Source: an uncultured Eubacteriales bacterium
Lineage (GTDB): Bacteria > Bacillota > Clostridia > Oscillospirales > Oscillospiraceae
Length of the DNA: 64,000 nt
Assembly: GCA_900543625.1 (NCBI GenBank)
Contig: UQSF01000005.1
Span: 1-64,000, forward strand
Direction of reading: 5' to 3'
Positions 42,031 through 51,921 of the stretch are shown in pieces. The first letter of the stretch is position 1. Each line of letters begins with the position of its first letter. The notes beneath the pieces are model-generated. The model searched no databases. It saw nothing but the letters and a program-made list of their open reading frames with translations, and was not told the DNA's origin. The position numbers and the translations under genes were made by a program.

Positions 42031-43805
42031 TGCTCCTCACCTCCGGCGATAATCTCTTTGATCTGTGCAGTCATATCCGCCGCGATCTTGGCATAGACCT
42101 GCTCGTACTCGTCGCTCGGCACGCTCTTGGCGCGGCCGATATCGACGCGGGCGGGAATGGCAAAGAGCTTGTGCATCGGCGCGTTCTTCTCGAGCGCGTC
42201 ACGGCACTCGGCGTCATAGTGCAGGATGAGGCCGAGCAGCAGATACTGACGGCGGTACTCGGAGTAGCTGTCGATGTCGACGAAGGCGTTCTGCTGCAGG
42301 AAGTCCTCGCGGATCATCTTGGCCGTCTCCATCGTCAGGCGGTCGGCCGGGGACAGCGCGTCCTGACCGACGAGGCGGACGATCTCCTGCAGCTCGGATT
42401 CCTGCTGCAGGATGCTCATGGCCTTGTCGCGGTTGGCCATATATTCCTCGCCGAACGTGGCCTCATACCACGGCTTGAGCGAGTCGACATACAGCGAGTA
42501 GGACGTCAGCCAGTTGATGGCCGGGAAGTGGCGGGCATAGGCAAGGCTCGAGTCAAGCGCCCAGAACACCTTGACGATGCGCATGGTCGCCTGCGAGACA
42601 GGCTCGGAAATGTCGCCGCCCGGAGGCGAGACGGCGCCGATGGCGGTGACGGAACCGCGGCGGTCGGCATCGCTGCCGATGCAGCGGATGCAGCCGGCGC
42701 GCTCGTAGAACTGCGCGATGCGGGATGCGAGGTAGGCCGGGTAGCCTTCTTCGCCGGGCATCTCCTCCAGACGGCCGGACATCTCACGCAGTGCCTCGGC
42801 CCAGCGGGAGGTGGAGTCAGCCAGAACGGCGACGTCATAGCCCATGTCGCGGAAATACTCCGCGATGGTGATGCCGGTGTAGATGGACGCCTCACGCGCA
42901 GCCACCGGCATATCGGAGGTGTTGGCGATGAGCACGGTGCGCTTCATGAGCGGCTCGCCGTTGCGCGGGTCGGTCAGCTCCGGGAATTCCATGAGAACGT
43001 CGGTCATCTCGTTGCCGCGTTCGCCGCAGCCGATGTAGACGACGACGTCCACGTCCGACCACTTGGCGAGCTGGTGCTGCACGACGGTCTTGCCGCTGCC
43101 GAACGGACCGGGCACGGCTGCCGTGCCGCCCTTGGCGATCGGGAAGAGCGTGTCGATGATACGCTGACCGCTGTTCATGGGCTTGTTCGGGGCAAACTTC
43201 TGCGCATAGGGGCGCGCGATACGCACCGGCCAGCGCTGGATCATGTTCAGCTCATGATCGACGCCGGCAGCATCGGTGAGCACGGCGACGGTCTGGTCGA
43301 CCGTGAAGTCGCCGCCGGTGATGCTCTTGATCGTGCCCGCCATCTGCGGGGGGATCATGATCTTGTGCAGGATGGCCGTCGTCTCCTGGACGGTGCCGAT
43401 CACGTCGCCGCCGGAAACGGCGGTGCCGGGCTGCACGACGGGATCAAAGTGCCACACGCGCTCGCGGTTGAGCGCGGGCACCTCGATGCCGCGGGTGATG
43501 TTCGAACCGGTCAGGTCGCGGATCTCGGGCAGCGGGCGCTGGATACCGTCATAGATATTCTCCAGCATACCGGGGCCAAGCTCCACGGACAGCGGCATAC
43601 CGGTCGTCTCGACTTTCGCGCCGGGGCCGAGACCGGAGGTCTCCTCATAGACCTGGATGGACGCGCTGTCGCCGGTCATATTCAGGATCTCGCCGATCAG
43701 GCGCTGCTCGCCGACACGCACAACGTCGGAGACGTTGGCATCGGCAAGACCGTTGGCCACGACCAGCGGGCCGGAAACTTTTGTGATAGTTCCGCTCAAT
43801 TTCAT
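42027..43805 (-). CDS. ntpA: V-type ATPase catalytic subunit A
   Basis: ATP-hydrolysing or ATP-synthesising subunit of the V1 head. 592 residues. It has the V-ATPase non-homologous insert region after the N-terminal barrel, Walker [10 protein letters not shown] (about 231-239), and the [27 protein letters not shown] signature region (read as two blocks). It starts 11 bases after subunit F and couples to subunit B by a 4-bp overlap. Confidence 0.98.
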   Translation of the reverse strand: MKLSGTITKVSGPLVVANGLADANVSDVVRVGEQRLIGEILNMTGDSASIQVYEETSGLGPGAKVETTGMPLSVELGPGMLENIYDGIQRPLPEIRDLTGSNITRGIEVPALNRERVWHFDPVVQPGTAVSGGDVIGTVQETTAILHKIMIPPQMAGTIKSITGGDFTVDQTVAVLTDAAGVDHELNMIQRWPVRIARPYAQKFAPNKPMNSGQRIIDTLFPIAKGGTAAVPGPFGSGKTVVQHQLAKWSDVDVVVYIGCGERGNEMTDVLMEFPELTDPRNGEPLMKRTVLIANTSDMPVAAREASIYTGITIAEYFRDMGYDVAVLADSTSRWAEALREMSGRLEEMPGEEGYPAYLASRIAQFYERAGCIRCIGSDADRRGSVTAIGAVSPPGGDISEPVSQATMRIVKVFWALDSSLAYARHFPAINWLTSYSLYVDSLKPWYEATFGEEYMANRDKAMSILQQESELQEIVRLVGQDALSPADRLTMETAKMIREDFLQQNAFVDIDSYSEYRRQYLLLGLILHYDAECRDALEKNAPMHKLFAIPARVDIGRAKSVPSDEYEQVYAKIAADMTAQIKEIIAGGEEQ

Positions 43806-43816
43806 TCTTCCTTTCC

Positions 43817-44131
43817 TTAAAGGATATCGGAGCCAACCGCTCGCTCGACCGCCGCCTTGAGTGCGGTCTGGCCGAGGCCGAGGGGGCCTTCCCTGCCGGG
43901 GATCAGGATGATGGCCGGCTTGGGAACATCTTTGAATTTGTCGATCTCGTGCTGAAGCTCCTGCGCCAGATTCTCTTCCACGTAGATGATGGCGTAGTCC
44001 TCAGAGTCCTTGGTCAGGCGGCGCAGCGTCTCGCGCGCCTCCTCGGTGTTGGCGACCGGGCAGGCCTCAAGACCGAGCGCCTTGAAACCCATGACGGTCT
44101 CCGCACCGCCGACAACTGCAATTTTAAGCAT
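43817..44131 (-). CDS. ntpG: V-type ATPase subunit F
   Basis: Small central-stalk subunit, 104 residues, with the KIAVVGGAETVMGFKALGLE N-terminal strand typical of the family and the IILIPGREGPLG segment. It overlaps the end of subunit C by 8 bp. A GTG three codons upstream is a possible alternative start. The symbol follows Enterococcus hirae usage, where this subunit is NtpG. Confidence 0.9.
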   Translation of the reverse strand: MLKIAVVGGAETVMGFKALGLEACPVANTEEARETLRRLTKDSEDYAIIYVEENLAQELQHEIDKFKDVPKPAIILIPGREGPLGLGQTALKAAVERAVGSDIL

Positions 44132-45125
44132 AAGTCTCACGCAGCCTTTCCCGGATGACCGCGGGCTGAAGCCCGGCGAGTCTGCCCGTCAGGATCATTC
44201 TGGCGGCCGTCGTCTCGTTTTCCATGGCGGCGAGATACGCCGACACGTGCGCCGCGCCGAAGCTGCGCAGCTTGGCAGCGCGGATGTAGTCCATGAGCGC
44301 GTTGTCGCACAGCAGCTCAAACGCCGTCAGCGCGCCGCCGCTCATGGCGGCCGCACCGGCAGACGCCGCATTGCTCAGCCACGTGTTGGCATAGAGCGCC
44401 GTGAGCGCCTCGGCCGACTCAAACGCCGCGAGCACGCGGTCCGTGCCGATCGTGCCGCCGGAGACGAGCGCGTTCCTGAGAAAGTCCGCGTCCTTGGCCA
44501 TGCGGCGCGTGCGCACGGCGGCGCGCAGGTTCGCACCGTCGATCTGCAGCTGCACATAGCCCTTGGCAAAGCCGCCGTCACTCAAGCCGTCGCAGAGCGC
44601 GAGCATCTGCGCAAAATACGCGCGGTCAAGCGCAAAGTCCGCCGCCTGCGGATTGGCTGTGCGCGCGAGGATCGCAGCGGCATCGACCATGGCCTGTGCC
44701 AGAACGGGCGGGATGTCGCGGTAGTCCTCTTCATAGAACGCGGCGTGCAGCTTCTGCGGCGGCACCGTGCCGCGCTGCGACAAAATCGCGCCGCAGTCCG
44801 TGCCCATGGCCTGCGCCTTGATGAGCGCCTTGGCGTTGTGGTAGTCGTACTTGAGGCGAAACAGCTGCACGAGCTGCGCCTCCGGGACCATGCCCTCGAC
44901 CTCGTCGAACAGCGCCGCGATGTGCGCCTCGAGCGCAGCTCCGGCGTCCTTCGCGCTCAGGCCGCTCAGGTCGCCGTAGCCGCATTCCTCAAGGATCTTG
45001 GCCGCCTCCTCGTTCGTGGGCGCATCGATCATGCGCTCCATACGCTCAGCAGAAAGCATCTTGGTCTCGCGGGCTGCCAGCATTGCCGTAATCGCAAGGT
45101 AGTTCGTATCTTTTACTTTAGACAA
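44124..45125 (-). CDS. ntpC: V-type ATPase subunit C
   Basis: Adaptor that connects the central stalk to the K-ring. 333 residues, rich in helices and alanine. The Y-L-A-I-T-A-M-L-A-A-R-E-T-K start and the YDYHNAKALIKA segment are family features. The start codon is TTG, seven bases after AAGGAGG. Confidence 0.92.
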   Translation of the reverse strand: MSKVKDTNYLAITAMLAARETKMLSAERMERMIDAPTNEEAAKILEECGYGDLSGLSAKDAGAALEAHIAALFDEVEGMVPEAQLVQLFRLKYDYHNAKALIKAQAMGTDCGAILSQRGTVPPQKLHAAFYEEDYRDIPPVLAQAMVDAAAILARTANPQAADFALDRAYFAQMLALCDGLSDGGFAKGYVQLQIDGANLRAAVRTRRMAKDADFLRNALVSGGTIGTDRVLAAFESAEALTALYANTWLSNAASAGAAAMSGGALTAFELLCDNALMDYIRAAKLRSFGAAHVSAYLAAMENETTAARMILTGRLAGLQPAVIRERLRETYA

Positions 45126-45203
45126 TTCCGTTCCTCCTTCATGCGGCGCAGAGCCCTGCGCCCCATATAGGATAATTCATTCCCCCGCGTGGGGCGGGGC
45201 AGG

Positions 45204-45806
45204 TCATGCGCCGAACAAGACCTCGGCGACCTGAGCAGCCAGATCACTGCGGCAGAGCTCTGCGATCGTCTCCACCGCGCAGTTGACCTCGATGTCTCCC
45301 TGCTGGAGCACAAAACCGGCGCGCAGGTCGCGCGTGGCGGGGCTCACGGTGAGCCGCGCCTGCTTGCCCTGCTGCGCGAGCAGCGCGTTTGCAGCGTCCG
45401 CGACCGCCTGACCGCACGCGGCCTGATCCTTGGTGTTGAACACCAAGGCCTCGGTGCCGGTCGTCGCAGCCTGCGCCGCGAGCTTGGCAAGATAAGCCAC
45501 GTAGTCCGCCTGCGGCATGGTGCAGATGCGCTCGAGCGCGGCGGCAAACGCCGCGTCGACCATCTCCTGCTTGAGGGCAAGGACGCTCTTTCTGGCTTCC
45601 ATTTCCGCCAGACGTCCCATGCGCTGCACGCGATCCTCGCAGGTCTTTACACCGTCGCGCACGCGCGCCCAATACTGGTCTTGCGCCTGCTTGTCATAGT
45701 CGGCGCGGATCTCGGCGCACTTGGCCTCGGCGTCAGCCGCGATGGCTCTCGCCTGCTCCTGCGCGTCCGCCTCGATGCGGCCGGTGATTTTTTCAATACC
45801 ATTCAT
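45204..45806 (-). CDS. ntpE: V-type ATPase subunit E
   Basis: Peripheral-stalk subunit that pairs with subunit G/H. 200 residues: a long N-terminal charged helix (about 1-80, with KITGRIEADAQEQARAIAAD) and a C-terminal globular domain with GFVLQQGDIEVNCAVETI. The Shine-Dalgarno is weak (GAAGAT region). The gap of 78 bases to subunit C is the longest inside the operon after the K/E gap. Confidence 0.88.
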   Translation of the reverse strand: MNGIEKITGRIEADAQEQARAIAADAEAKCAEIRADYDKQAQDQYWARVRDGVKTCEDRVQRMGRLAEMEARKSVLALKQEMVDAAFAAALERICTMPQADYVAYLAKLAAQAATTGTEALVFNTKDQAACGQAVADAANALLAQQGKQARLTVSPATRDLRAGFVLQQGDIEVNCAVETIAELCRSDLAAQVAEVLFGA

Positions 45807-45843
45807 AGATCTTCGTTCCCTTCTGTCGGAAGAGGATTTTGGA

Positions 45844-46365
<522 letters not shown>

Positions 46366-48348
46366 TTAGAAATTATGATTTTCCACGTCGACATAGCGCG
46401 TGTTGATCTCCAACGGGCTGAAGGGCTTGCCGCCGTCGACATAGAACTTACCGAAGAACTCCAGACACTGCAGACGCAGGTCGTGCACGAAGCAGCCGAG
46501 CAGGTTCAGACCGAAGTTCAGCGCGTGACCCACCAGGAAGATGAGGATAAAGACCAGCATCGACACGACGGTCACACCGCCGCTCGACGGCATCGCAGCG
46601 AGGGTGTTGAACACCTGCGCGATGACGCTGCCGGCCAGCATCAGAGCCATGAGTCGGGAATACGAGAGGATGTCGCCGAACCAGCCGGTCAGCCCGTTGT
46701 AGAGCGCGCCGAACACGGCCGTGACCTTGCCGAAGCCCTTGGCCTCACGGCCAGAGCCGTAGATCAGCATCAGACCGCCGATGCACAGCACGACCGGGAC
46801 GCCGGCGATGTTGCCGATCTTGAGCACATACAGCGCAAGTCCCGCAAACAGGACCAGCCATGTGCCCTCGTTGAAGATCGCGTCGCCGACCTTGCCCTGG
46901 CGGCACTCCATGACCATGTTCACGATCATGCCGGTCACGAGCTGGATAAAGCCGAGCACCATAGCGCCGATGAGGATCGTCGTCGTGTCCTTGAGCGGGT
47001 CGAGCAGCGGGCTTGTCAGGATGCCGAGCTGGACATCGTGACCGAACATCCGCACGATCGTCGGCACGGCGTTTCCGAAGAAGCCGCCCGTCACGATGCC
47101 GAGCAGGAACGTCGACACGCCGCAGGCGAGCAGCAGCTCGCAGAAATACTTGCTGCCGCGTTTGGGCTTCATCTTGCCGAGCGCGATGAGCGCCGCGAGC
47201 ACCATCACGAGACCGTAGCCCATGTCCGCCATCATGATGCCGTAAAACAGGATGAAAAACGGCGCCATGAGCGGGTTCGGGTCCACCGTGCCGTAGGCCG
47301 GCAGGCTGTACATGTTCGTGACCATGTTGAGCGGCTCTGTAAACTTGTTGTTCTTGAGCTTGACCGGCACCTCGGGATATTCATCCTCCGTGGGGTCGGC
47401 CAGATCCCATGCGCAGTCATACTTTGCGAGCACCGCCGTGAGCTTTTCCTCCTCCGGCGCCGTGAGCCAGCCGCGCATACACACGACGCTCTCCGTGCCG
47501 ACCAGACGCTCCTCCGCCTCGGCGCGGCCGAGCCGGACGCTCGCGCGGTCGATGCAAAGCTTGAACGCATCGCGGTGCGGTGCAAAGGCGGCGATGTCCG
47601 CCTCCGCCTGCTCACGCTTGCGGATGACATCCGCGATCTGCTGCTGCGCGGTGTCGATGTTTTGCCTGGCCGTTCCCGGCGTGCCGCCGAGGTTTGCCAG
47701 CGTGAAGCCGAAGGTGCGCAGCGCAGCCAGCGCCTCCGTCAGCTCGTCCTTCATGCAGATGAGCAGCACATAGTGCTGTTCCCTGTCTGCGGAGATCTCA
47801 TACATCTGCGACTCGGGCGCAGTCTCCGCCAGCGCCTTTTGCGCCTCGCCGAGGTCTGCCGCCGCCGGCAGCATGCCCAGCGTGATGCGCGTCGTCGCGG
47901 TCGAGCCCAGACTCAGCGGCAGGTCAAGCGTCTCCCACGGGCGCAGCGCCTCGACGCTGCTGCGCAGCTTTGCCTCCTCGCCGTTATAGCGGCGCACGTC
48001 GGCCTCCAGCTCCTCGAGCTGTGCGACCGCGTCGAGCTCCTTGCGGTAGGCGCCGACATCCAGAAACTCACGCTCCGTGACCTCCGGCCGGGAGCTGAGC
48101 AGCTTGGACTTGACCGGCGCATACTTATCCAGCAGCTTGAGTGCAGCGTTCAGGCGCGTCAGCTCGCTGCGCGTCTCCGTCACGTTGCCGCTCTCCTGAC
48201 GCAGGACCGCGGCAGCCTCTGCATCCGCCAAAAGCGCGTCCGGTTCCGAGACCTGCACGCAGCCGAGCAGCATCAGGTCGCGCAGCAGAGCATCTTTCTG
48301 CCCGCGAACGACCATGAGCCGCAGCTTTTTCATGTGTACAATGGCCAT
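46366..48348 (-). CDS. ntpI: V-type ATPase subunit I
   Basis: Stator subunit (subunit a type) that forms the ion half-channels with the K-ring. 660 residues. The cytoplasmic N-terminal half (about 1-330) has coiled-coil stretches. The membrane half has seven to eight helices, including FFILFYGIMMADMGYGL and the LSYSRLMALMLAGSVIA helix with the essential Arg. The start overlaps the end of subunit H by one base. Confidence 0.95.
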   Translation of the reverse strand: MAIVHMKKLRLMVVRGQKDALLRDLMLLGCVQVSEPDALLADAEAAAVLRQESGNVTETRSELTRLNAALKLLDKYAPVKSKLLSSRPEVTEREFLDVGAYRKELDAVAQLEELEADVRRYNGEEAKLRSSVEALRPWETLDLPLSLGSTATTRITLGMLPAAADLGEAQKALAETAPESQMYEISADREQHYVLLICMKDELTEALAALRTFGFTLANLGGTPGTARQNIDTAQQQIADVIRKREQAEADIAAFAPHRDAFKLCIDRASVRLGRAEAEERLVGTESVVCMRGWLTAPEEEKLTAVLAKYDCAWDLADPTEDEYPEVPVKLKNNKFTEPLNMVTNMYSLPAYGTVDPNPLMAPFFILFYGIMMADMGYGLVMVLAALIALGKMKPKRGSKYFCELLLACGVSTFLLGIVTGGFFGNAVPTIVRMFGHDVQLGILTSPLLDPLKDTTTILIGAMVLGFIQLVTGMIVNMVMECRQGKVGDAIFNEGTWLVLFAGLALYVLKIGNIAGVPVVLCIGGLMLIYGSGREAKGFGKVTAVFGALYNGLTGWFGDILSYSRLMALMLAGSVIAQVFNTLAAMPSSGGVTVVSMLVFILIFLVGHALNFGLNLLGCFVHDLRLQCLEFFGKFYVDGGKPFSPLEINTRYVDVENHNF

Positions 48349-48662
48349 CAGCCGTTCACGATCCTTTCCACGATAAGTGATGCAGCGCGATCCAGATTGG
48401 TCTTGGCCTTGATGCGCATGGCCGCTTCCTTGTTCTTGGTCTCCGCAGCCAGCTTTTCCGCATCTGCCTTCGCCTTTTCATCTGATTTGGCCCGCAGCGT
48501 CTGCAGCTCGCGCTGCGCCTTGCCGACGGCGGCCTCGATCGCCGCTTTGCCCTCGGCCTGAGCCGCTTCCACTGCCGCTGCAGCGGCCGCCTGCGCGTCG
48601 GCTTGGATCTGCTTTGCACGGTTTTCCGCGTCACGGATCGTTGTTATCGCCTCAAATGACAT
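48348..48662 (-). CDS. V-type ATPase subunit H/G (peripheral stalk)
   Basis: A 104-residue, Ala/Lys/Glu-rich, almost wholly helical protein (coiled coil about 8-95) that pairs with subunit E in the peripheral stalk; often called subunit H in archaeal-type operons or NtpF in Enterococcus. Low sequence complexity makes similarity weak, but position as first gene before subunit I supports the call. The start follows GGAGG. Confidence 0.82.
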   Translation of the reverse strand: MSFEAITTIRDAENRAKQIQADAQAAAAAAVEAAQAEGKAAIEAAVGKAQRELQTLRAKSDEKAKADAEKLAAETKNKEAAMRIKAKTNLDRAASLIVERIVNG

Positions 48663-48741
48663 CCCTACACCTCCCTACAATTCGAAGTAGTATTATGCCG
48701 CGCACGCTCGCGTTAGCGAACTGTATCTACATAATGTATGT

Positions 48742-48770
48742 ATTCTACCCTATTCATACCCGTTTCGCAA
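48742..48770 (-). promoter_or_regulatory. V-ATPase operon promoter
   Basis: TTGCGA (48765-48770), a 17-bp spacer and TAGAAT (48742-48747) on the minus strand, 80 bases before the subunit H start. Between 48771 and 48979 the AT-rich spacer holds nothing else recognised. Confidence 0.7.
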
Positions 48771-48979
48771 GCGATATTGCCCAAAAATGTATGTCAATTT
48801 TCAAACATCCGAGTGTTAAAAAACTATTGATATTGCTAGCTTTTTCACGTCATTGACGAAAAAATAACGTTTATTTTTTTACATGATTTCTTCCGATGAT
48901 ACCGATGCATTTTCCCGATCAAAAATCCGACAAAATATTTGGAAAAATTCAGTTATCATCATTTTAAATACTTTTTTAC

Positions 48980-49008
48980 TTGCTATTATTTCGGAAATCA
49001 CCTATAAT
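48980..49008 (+). promoter_or_regulatory. promoter of the E2-like gene
   Basis: TTGCTA (48980-48985), a 17-bp spacer and TATAAT (49003-49008), 56 bases before the start codon. Confidence 0.75.
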
Positions 49009-49064
49009 GGTCTTATCAAAGTTAAAAAGTTTGAACTTTATTCGTATATTCGGAGGTATTTCCT

Positions 49065-49940
49065 ATGGAGAGCAAACGCCGTCTCGGAGACCGCAAGGAC
49101 GGTCGCCTGATCCATTCGCTCGCACCGTTTTACAAGTTCATGCCCTATATCATGCCCACGAAAAACGATGCCTGCAACCAGTTTGAGGACTGCATCGAGA
49201 TCACGGATACCGACCGCTGGCTGCGTCAGAAGCGGCTCGAGGGCTACAAGGGTCTCGGCTACCTGCACCTGTTCATCGCGGCCTATGTGCGCATGGTCTC
49301 CATGCGTCCCGGCATCAACCGCTTTGTGGCCGGCCGCCGCATTTATGCGCGCAACAACATCGAGGTCGTGCTGACCGTGCGCCGCACCATGTCCACCACC
49401 TCGAACGAGACGACCATCAAGGCCGTCTTCGCCCCGACGGACACGATCTTTGATGTCTACCGCAAGATGAACGAGAAGATCGACGAGATCAAGTACGGCG
49501 GTGAGGACAACAACACCGAGCAGGTCGCGGGCGCGCTGCTGAAGCTGCCGCGCTTCCTGCTGCGCTTCGCCATCGGCTGCCTGCGCGTGATGGACTACTT
49601 CGGCATCATCCCGCAGAAGCTGCTCGACGCCAGCCCCTTCCACGGCTCGATGATCATCACCGACATGGGCTCACTCGGCATCCCGCCGATCTATCACCAC
49701 CTGTATAACTTCGGCACCCTGCCGATGTTCATCGCCTTCGGCGCCAAGCGCAAGGCGGTCGAGCTCGACCGTGAGGGCAAGGCGGTCGAGCGCAAGTACA
49801 TCGACTTTATGGCCGTCATGGATGAGCGCGTGTGCGACGGATACTATTACGCCTCGTCGTTCAAGTACATGAAGATGTTCATGCACAACCCCTCGCTGCT
49901 GGAAGTCCCGCCCGAGAACGTGGTTGAGGATCTGTTCTGA
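49065..49940 (+). CDS. stand-alone 2-oxoacid dehydrogenase E2-like protein lacking the catalytic His
   Basis: A 291-residue protein with the fold signature of E2 acyltransferase catalytic domains (chloramphenicol-acetyltransferase type): a central TFFHA-like region (YLHLFIAAYVRM) and the closing motif DERVCDGYYYA (253-263). True E2 enzymes read D-H-R-x-x-D-G; here His is Glu254. There is no lipoyl or E1-binding domain and no E1/E3 gene nearby. Similar short proteins are, from memory, common in gut clostridia and usually annotated as E2. Acyltransferase activity by the normal mechanism is doubtful. It has its own promoter and terminator. Confidence 0.72.
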   Translation: MESKRRLGDRKDGRLIHSLAPFYKFMPYIMPTKNDACNQFEDCIEITDTDRWLRQKRLEGYKGLGYLHLFIAAYVRMVSMRPGINRFVAGRRIYARNNIEVVLTVRRTMSTTSNETTIKAVFAPTDTIFDVYRKMNEKIDEIKYGGEDNNTEQVAGALLKLPRFLLRFAIGCLRVMDYFGIIPQKLLDASPFHGSMIITDMGSLGIPPIYHHLYNFGTLPMFIAFGAKRKAVELDREGKAVERKYIDFMAVMDERVCDGYYYASSFKYMKMFMHNPSLLEVPPENVVEDLF

Positions 49941-50091
49941 AGATAGATGCATACGAGAAAACCTCCTGCACCGCAGGAGGTTTTCCCATTTGTTCTGTGT
50001 TTGCGCTGCCGGGCGTCAGCGCCGCACGCGCAGCCGGGCACAGCAGCAGCATGATGAGCATGATCAGGATCACAAAGCGGAGTTGTTTCAT
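49879..50091 (-). CDS. possible small secreted peptide, antisense to the E2-like gene end
   Basis: A 70-codon frame that starts MKQLRFVILIMLIMLLLCPAA, a convincing signal peptide, preceded by a strong Shine-Dalgarno (GGAGGGAG, about 50098-50105). After the cleavage site the frame crosses the terminator hairpin of the E2-like gene and runs 62 bases into that gene's 3' end on the opposite strand. The start region looks real. The C-terminal part may be fortuitous or the gene may be a decayed remnant. The rest of 49941-50240 holds nothing else. Confidence 0.35.
   Translation of the reverse strand: MKQLRFVILIMLIMLLLCPAARAALTPGSANTEQMGKPPAVQEVFSYASIFRTDPQPRSRAGLPAARGCA
49957..49985 (+). terminator. 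terminator of the E2-like gene
   Basis: Perfect 13-bp stem (49957-49969 with 49973-49985), 3-nt loop, ending in TTTTC. Confidence 0.9.
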
Positions 50092-50240
50092 ATCGTCTCC
50101 CTCCTCGCTTTCGTTTGACACCAGTATACACGCACGCCGCGAAAAAAGCCGTCGTATCCTGCCGCCAACCGGAAAATGCGCGCAAAAGATCTCCCGGTGT
50201 GAGTCACCTCGCATCGGGGGATTTCTGCATATTAGTCGTT

Positions 50241-50819
50241 TCAGTCCACAGGCTGTGCCTGCACTGGTCTGGACTGTGTCAGCACATAGAACGACGCCAC
50301 GAACTCCGTATCCTCCAGCTGCGCCTGCACCTGATCGTGCATGGCCGCGCCATCGCGCAGCCCGGACAGCGGCACGCCGAGCACCGCCTCCATCTGCGCG
50401 CGGGTGAAGGTGTAGCTGCCGTCGGAAAACGCATAGCGCACCGCGCTGAGATTATCGATGAGCGCGAACGCCGCCGCGGAATCATACACGAGGTCGCGCC
50501 GCACCTTGGCCGCATCGAGCTCAGCGAGCGCCGCCTGATAGCGCACGCACAGCGACGCGTCGTCCTCGATCTCAAAGCGGGCGGGCACATCGCCGAGCGG
50601 CAGGTGGTAAAACAGGTTCACAGTATTGCTGCTATTGCCGACATAGGGACTGGCATACACGCGCACCGCCGCAAAATCATGCGTGCGCGCGTCCGACTGC
50701 GCCGCGCGCTGCTGCGCCTGCTGCCGCTCCTGCGCGGGCAAAAGCCAAAACAGCGCCGCTGCCGCCAGCGCAAGTCCGAGTGCCAGCAGCGACACGATCC
50801 AGATATTTTTACGCTTCAT
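50241..50819 (-). CDS. membrane-anchored DUF4825-like protein
   Basis: A 192-residue protein with one N-terminal membrane anchor (about 6-27) and an extracytoplasmic domain. The YVGNSSNTVNLFYHLPLGD segment resembles DUF4825 proteins of Firmicutes. Function unknown. The ATG at 50819 follows GGGGAGAG and overlaps the upstream membrane-protein gene by 11 bp. With that gene and padR it forms a three-gene unit, so it is probably part of a PadR-controlled envelope-stress or resistance response; that is inference. Confidence 0.6.
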   Translation of the reverse strand: MKRKNIWIVSLLALGLALAAAALFWLLPAQERQQAQQRAAQSDARTHDFAAVRVYASPYVGNSSNTVNLFYHLPLGDVPARFEIEDDASLCVRYQAALAELDAAKVRRDLVYDSAAAFALIDNLSAVRYAFSDGSYTFTRAQMEAVLGVPLSGLRDGAAMHDQVQAQLEDTEFVASFYVLTQSRPVQAQPVD

Positions 50820-51477
50820 CCGTCTCTCCCCTTTCACACTGCGCGATCAGAAGCGGAAATCTCCCGACCGCGATCGGAAACACGACCGTGCTCAGCGCGA
50901 GATAATACGGCGCCGCCATGACGCCGAGCGCATACGGCCCGTCGATGCGCACCGGGCGCGAAAACCAGACATTGCTCGAAAACAGCACCGCGCTCACGGC
51001 GGCAACGCACACTGCAAAGCACACGCCCCAGACAAGCCACACGGTGCGGCTCTGCCGGCGCAGCTGCACCGCGTCCACGGTCATCGTCACACACGATTCG
51101 CCCCGGAGGCTGCATAAATACCAAACGCCAAACACCACAGCCAGCACGAACGCCGCAAGACAGGAGATCTGCCCCCGCACAAGCAGCAGCGGGATCGTGA
51201 GCACCCAGAGGATCACGCTCGCCAGCAGCAGCGACTGCAGCCGCGCCGTGCGCCACTGCTGCGCGTTCACGCGCACGACCGTACCGAGCACCCCGTCGAG
51301 CGACGGCAGCTGCGCCTTAGCCGCGCGCACGGCCTCCGCCTCCGGCACGCCCTGCGCGATGAGATCATCCCGCCGCGCGGCCAGATTGCCGTAGATCTCC
51401 TCTTTCATCTCCCGGTTTTCCGCGGTATCCCCGCGGCGCGCAAAGAGCGCGTCTACATAAACTCTGAGTTCATCCAT
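50809..51477 (-). CDS. PadR-associated membrane protein (DUF1700/permease-prefix type)
   Basis: A 222-residue protein. The cytoplasmic N-terminal helical domain (about 1-70, KEEIYGNLAARRDDLIAQGV) is like that found in DUF1700 and permease-prefix proteins encoded next to PadR regulators. Four membrane helices follow (about 82-100, 105-121, 145-167, 188-208). Function is unknown; such proteins are typically sensors or partners of the PadR-regulated system. It overlaps padR by 8 bp and the DUF4825-like gene by 11 bp. Confidence 0.65.
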   Translation of the reverse strand: MDELRVYVDALFARRGDTAENREMKEEIYGNLAARRDDLIAQGVPEAEAVRAAKAQLPSLDGVLGTVVRVNAQQWRTARLQSLLLASVILWVLTIPLLLVRGQISCLAAFVLAVVFGVWYLCSLRGESCVTMTVDAVQLRRQSRTVWLVWGVCFAVCVAAVSAVLFSSNVWFSRPVRIDGPYALGVMAAPYYLALSTVVFPIAVGRFPLLIAQCERGETDEA

Positions 51478-51820
51478 GTTCCTCGCCTCCGATCAGCACA
51501 CAGTCAATGATGTCCCGCGCCGCGCGCCACTGCTCCACCGCGTCGTGCAGCAGCGCCGCGCCCGCCGGCGTAATGCGGTAATACTTCCGGCGCGCCCCCT
51601 GCGAGGCGTCGCCCCAATAGCTCTGCACACAGCCGTCGCGCTCGAGCCGCTTGAGACTCGTATAGAGCGACGGCTCTTTGAGCTCATAGCGCCCGCCGGT
51701 ACGCTGCGTGATGGTCTTGATGATCTCGTACCCATAGCTGTCGTGCGCGCTGAGCACCCGCAGGAGCATCGCGTCGATGCTGCCGCGGATCAGATCGCTG
51801 CGAATGGTCGTCTCCGCCAA
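51470..51820 (-). CDS. PadR-family transcriptional regulator
   Basis: A 116-residue winged-helix repressor. The SYGYEIIKTITQRTGGRYELKEPSLYTSLKRLERDG segment (helix-turn-helix and wing, about 25-60) and YYRITPAGAALL are the PadR signature. The start is placed at TTG 51820 because AAAGGAGG lies nine bases upstream; the frame could extend to an ATG at 51844, but that would contain the Shine-Dalgarno. It probably represses its own promoter at 51843-51871. Confidence 0.88.
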   Translation of the reverse strand: MAETTIRSDLIRGSIDAMLLRVLSAHDSYGYEIIKTITQRTGGRYELKEPSLYTSLKRLERDGCVQSYWGDASQGARRKYYRITPAGAALLHDAVEQWRAARDIIDCVLIGGEEHG

Positions 51821-51842
51821 GGCCCTCGCCTCCTTTAAGTGC

Positions 51843-51871
51843 ATTAAAACACAAATTACTATGCGTGTCAA
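51843..51871 (-). promoter_or_regulatory. promoter of the PadR unit
   Basis: TTGACA (51866-51871), a 17-bp spacer and TTTAAT (51843-51848) on the minus strand, 22 bases before the padR start. Confidence 0.75.
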
Positions 51872-51890
51872 GGTACTGTTTCAGAAACAA

Positions 51891-51912
51891 GGGCTATCCG
51901 TTTGGATAGCCC
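51891..51912 (-). terminator. prfC terminator
   Basis: Perfect 9-bp stem (51891-51899 with 51904-51912), 4-nt loop, nine bases after the prfC stop codon. Confidence 0.7.
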
Positions 51913-51921
51913 TGTGATTGG

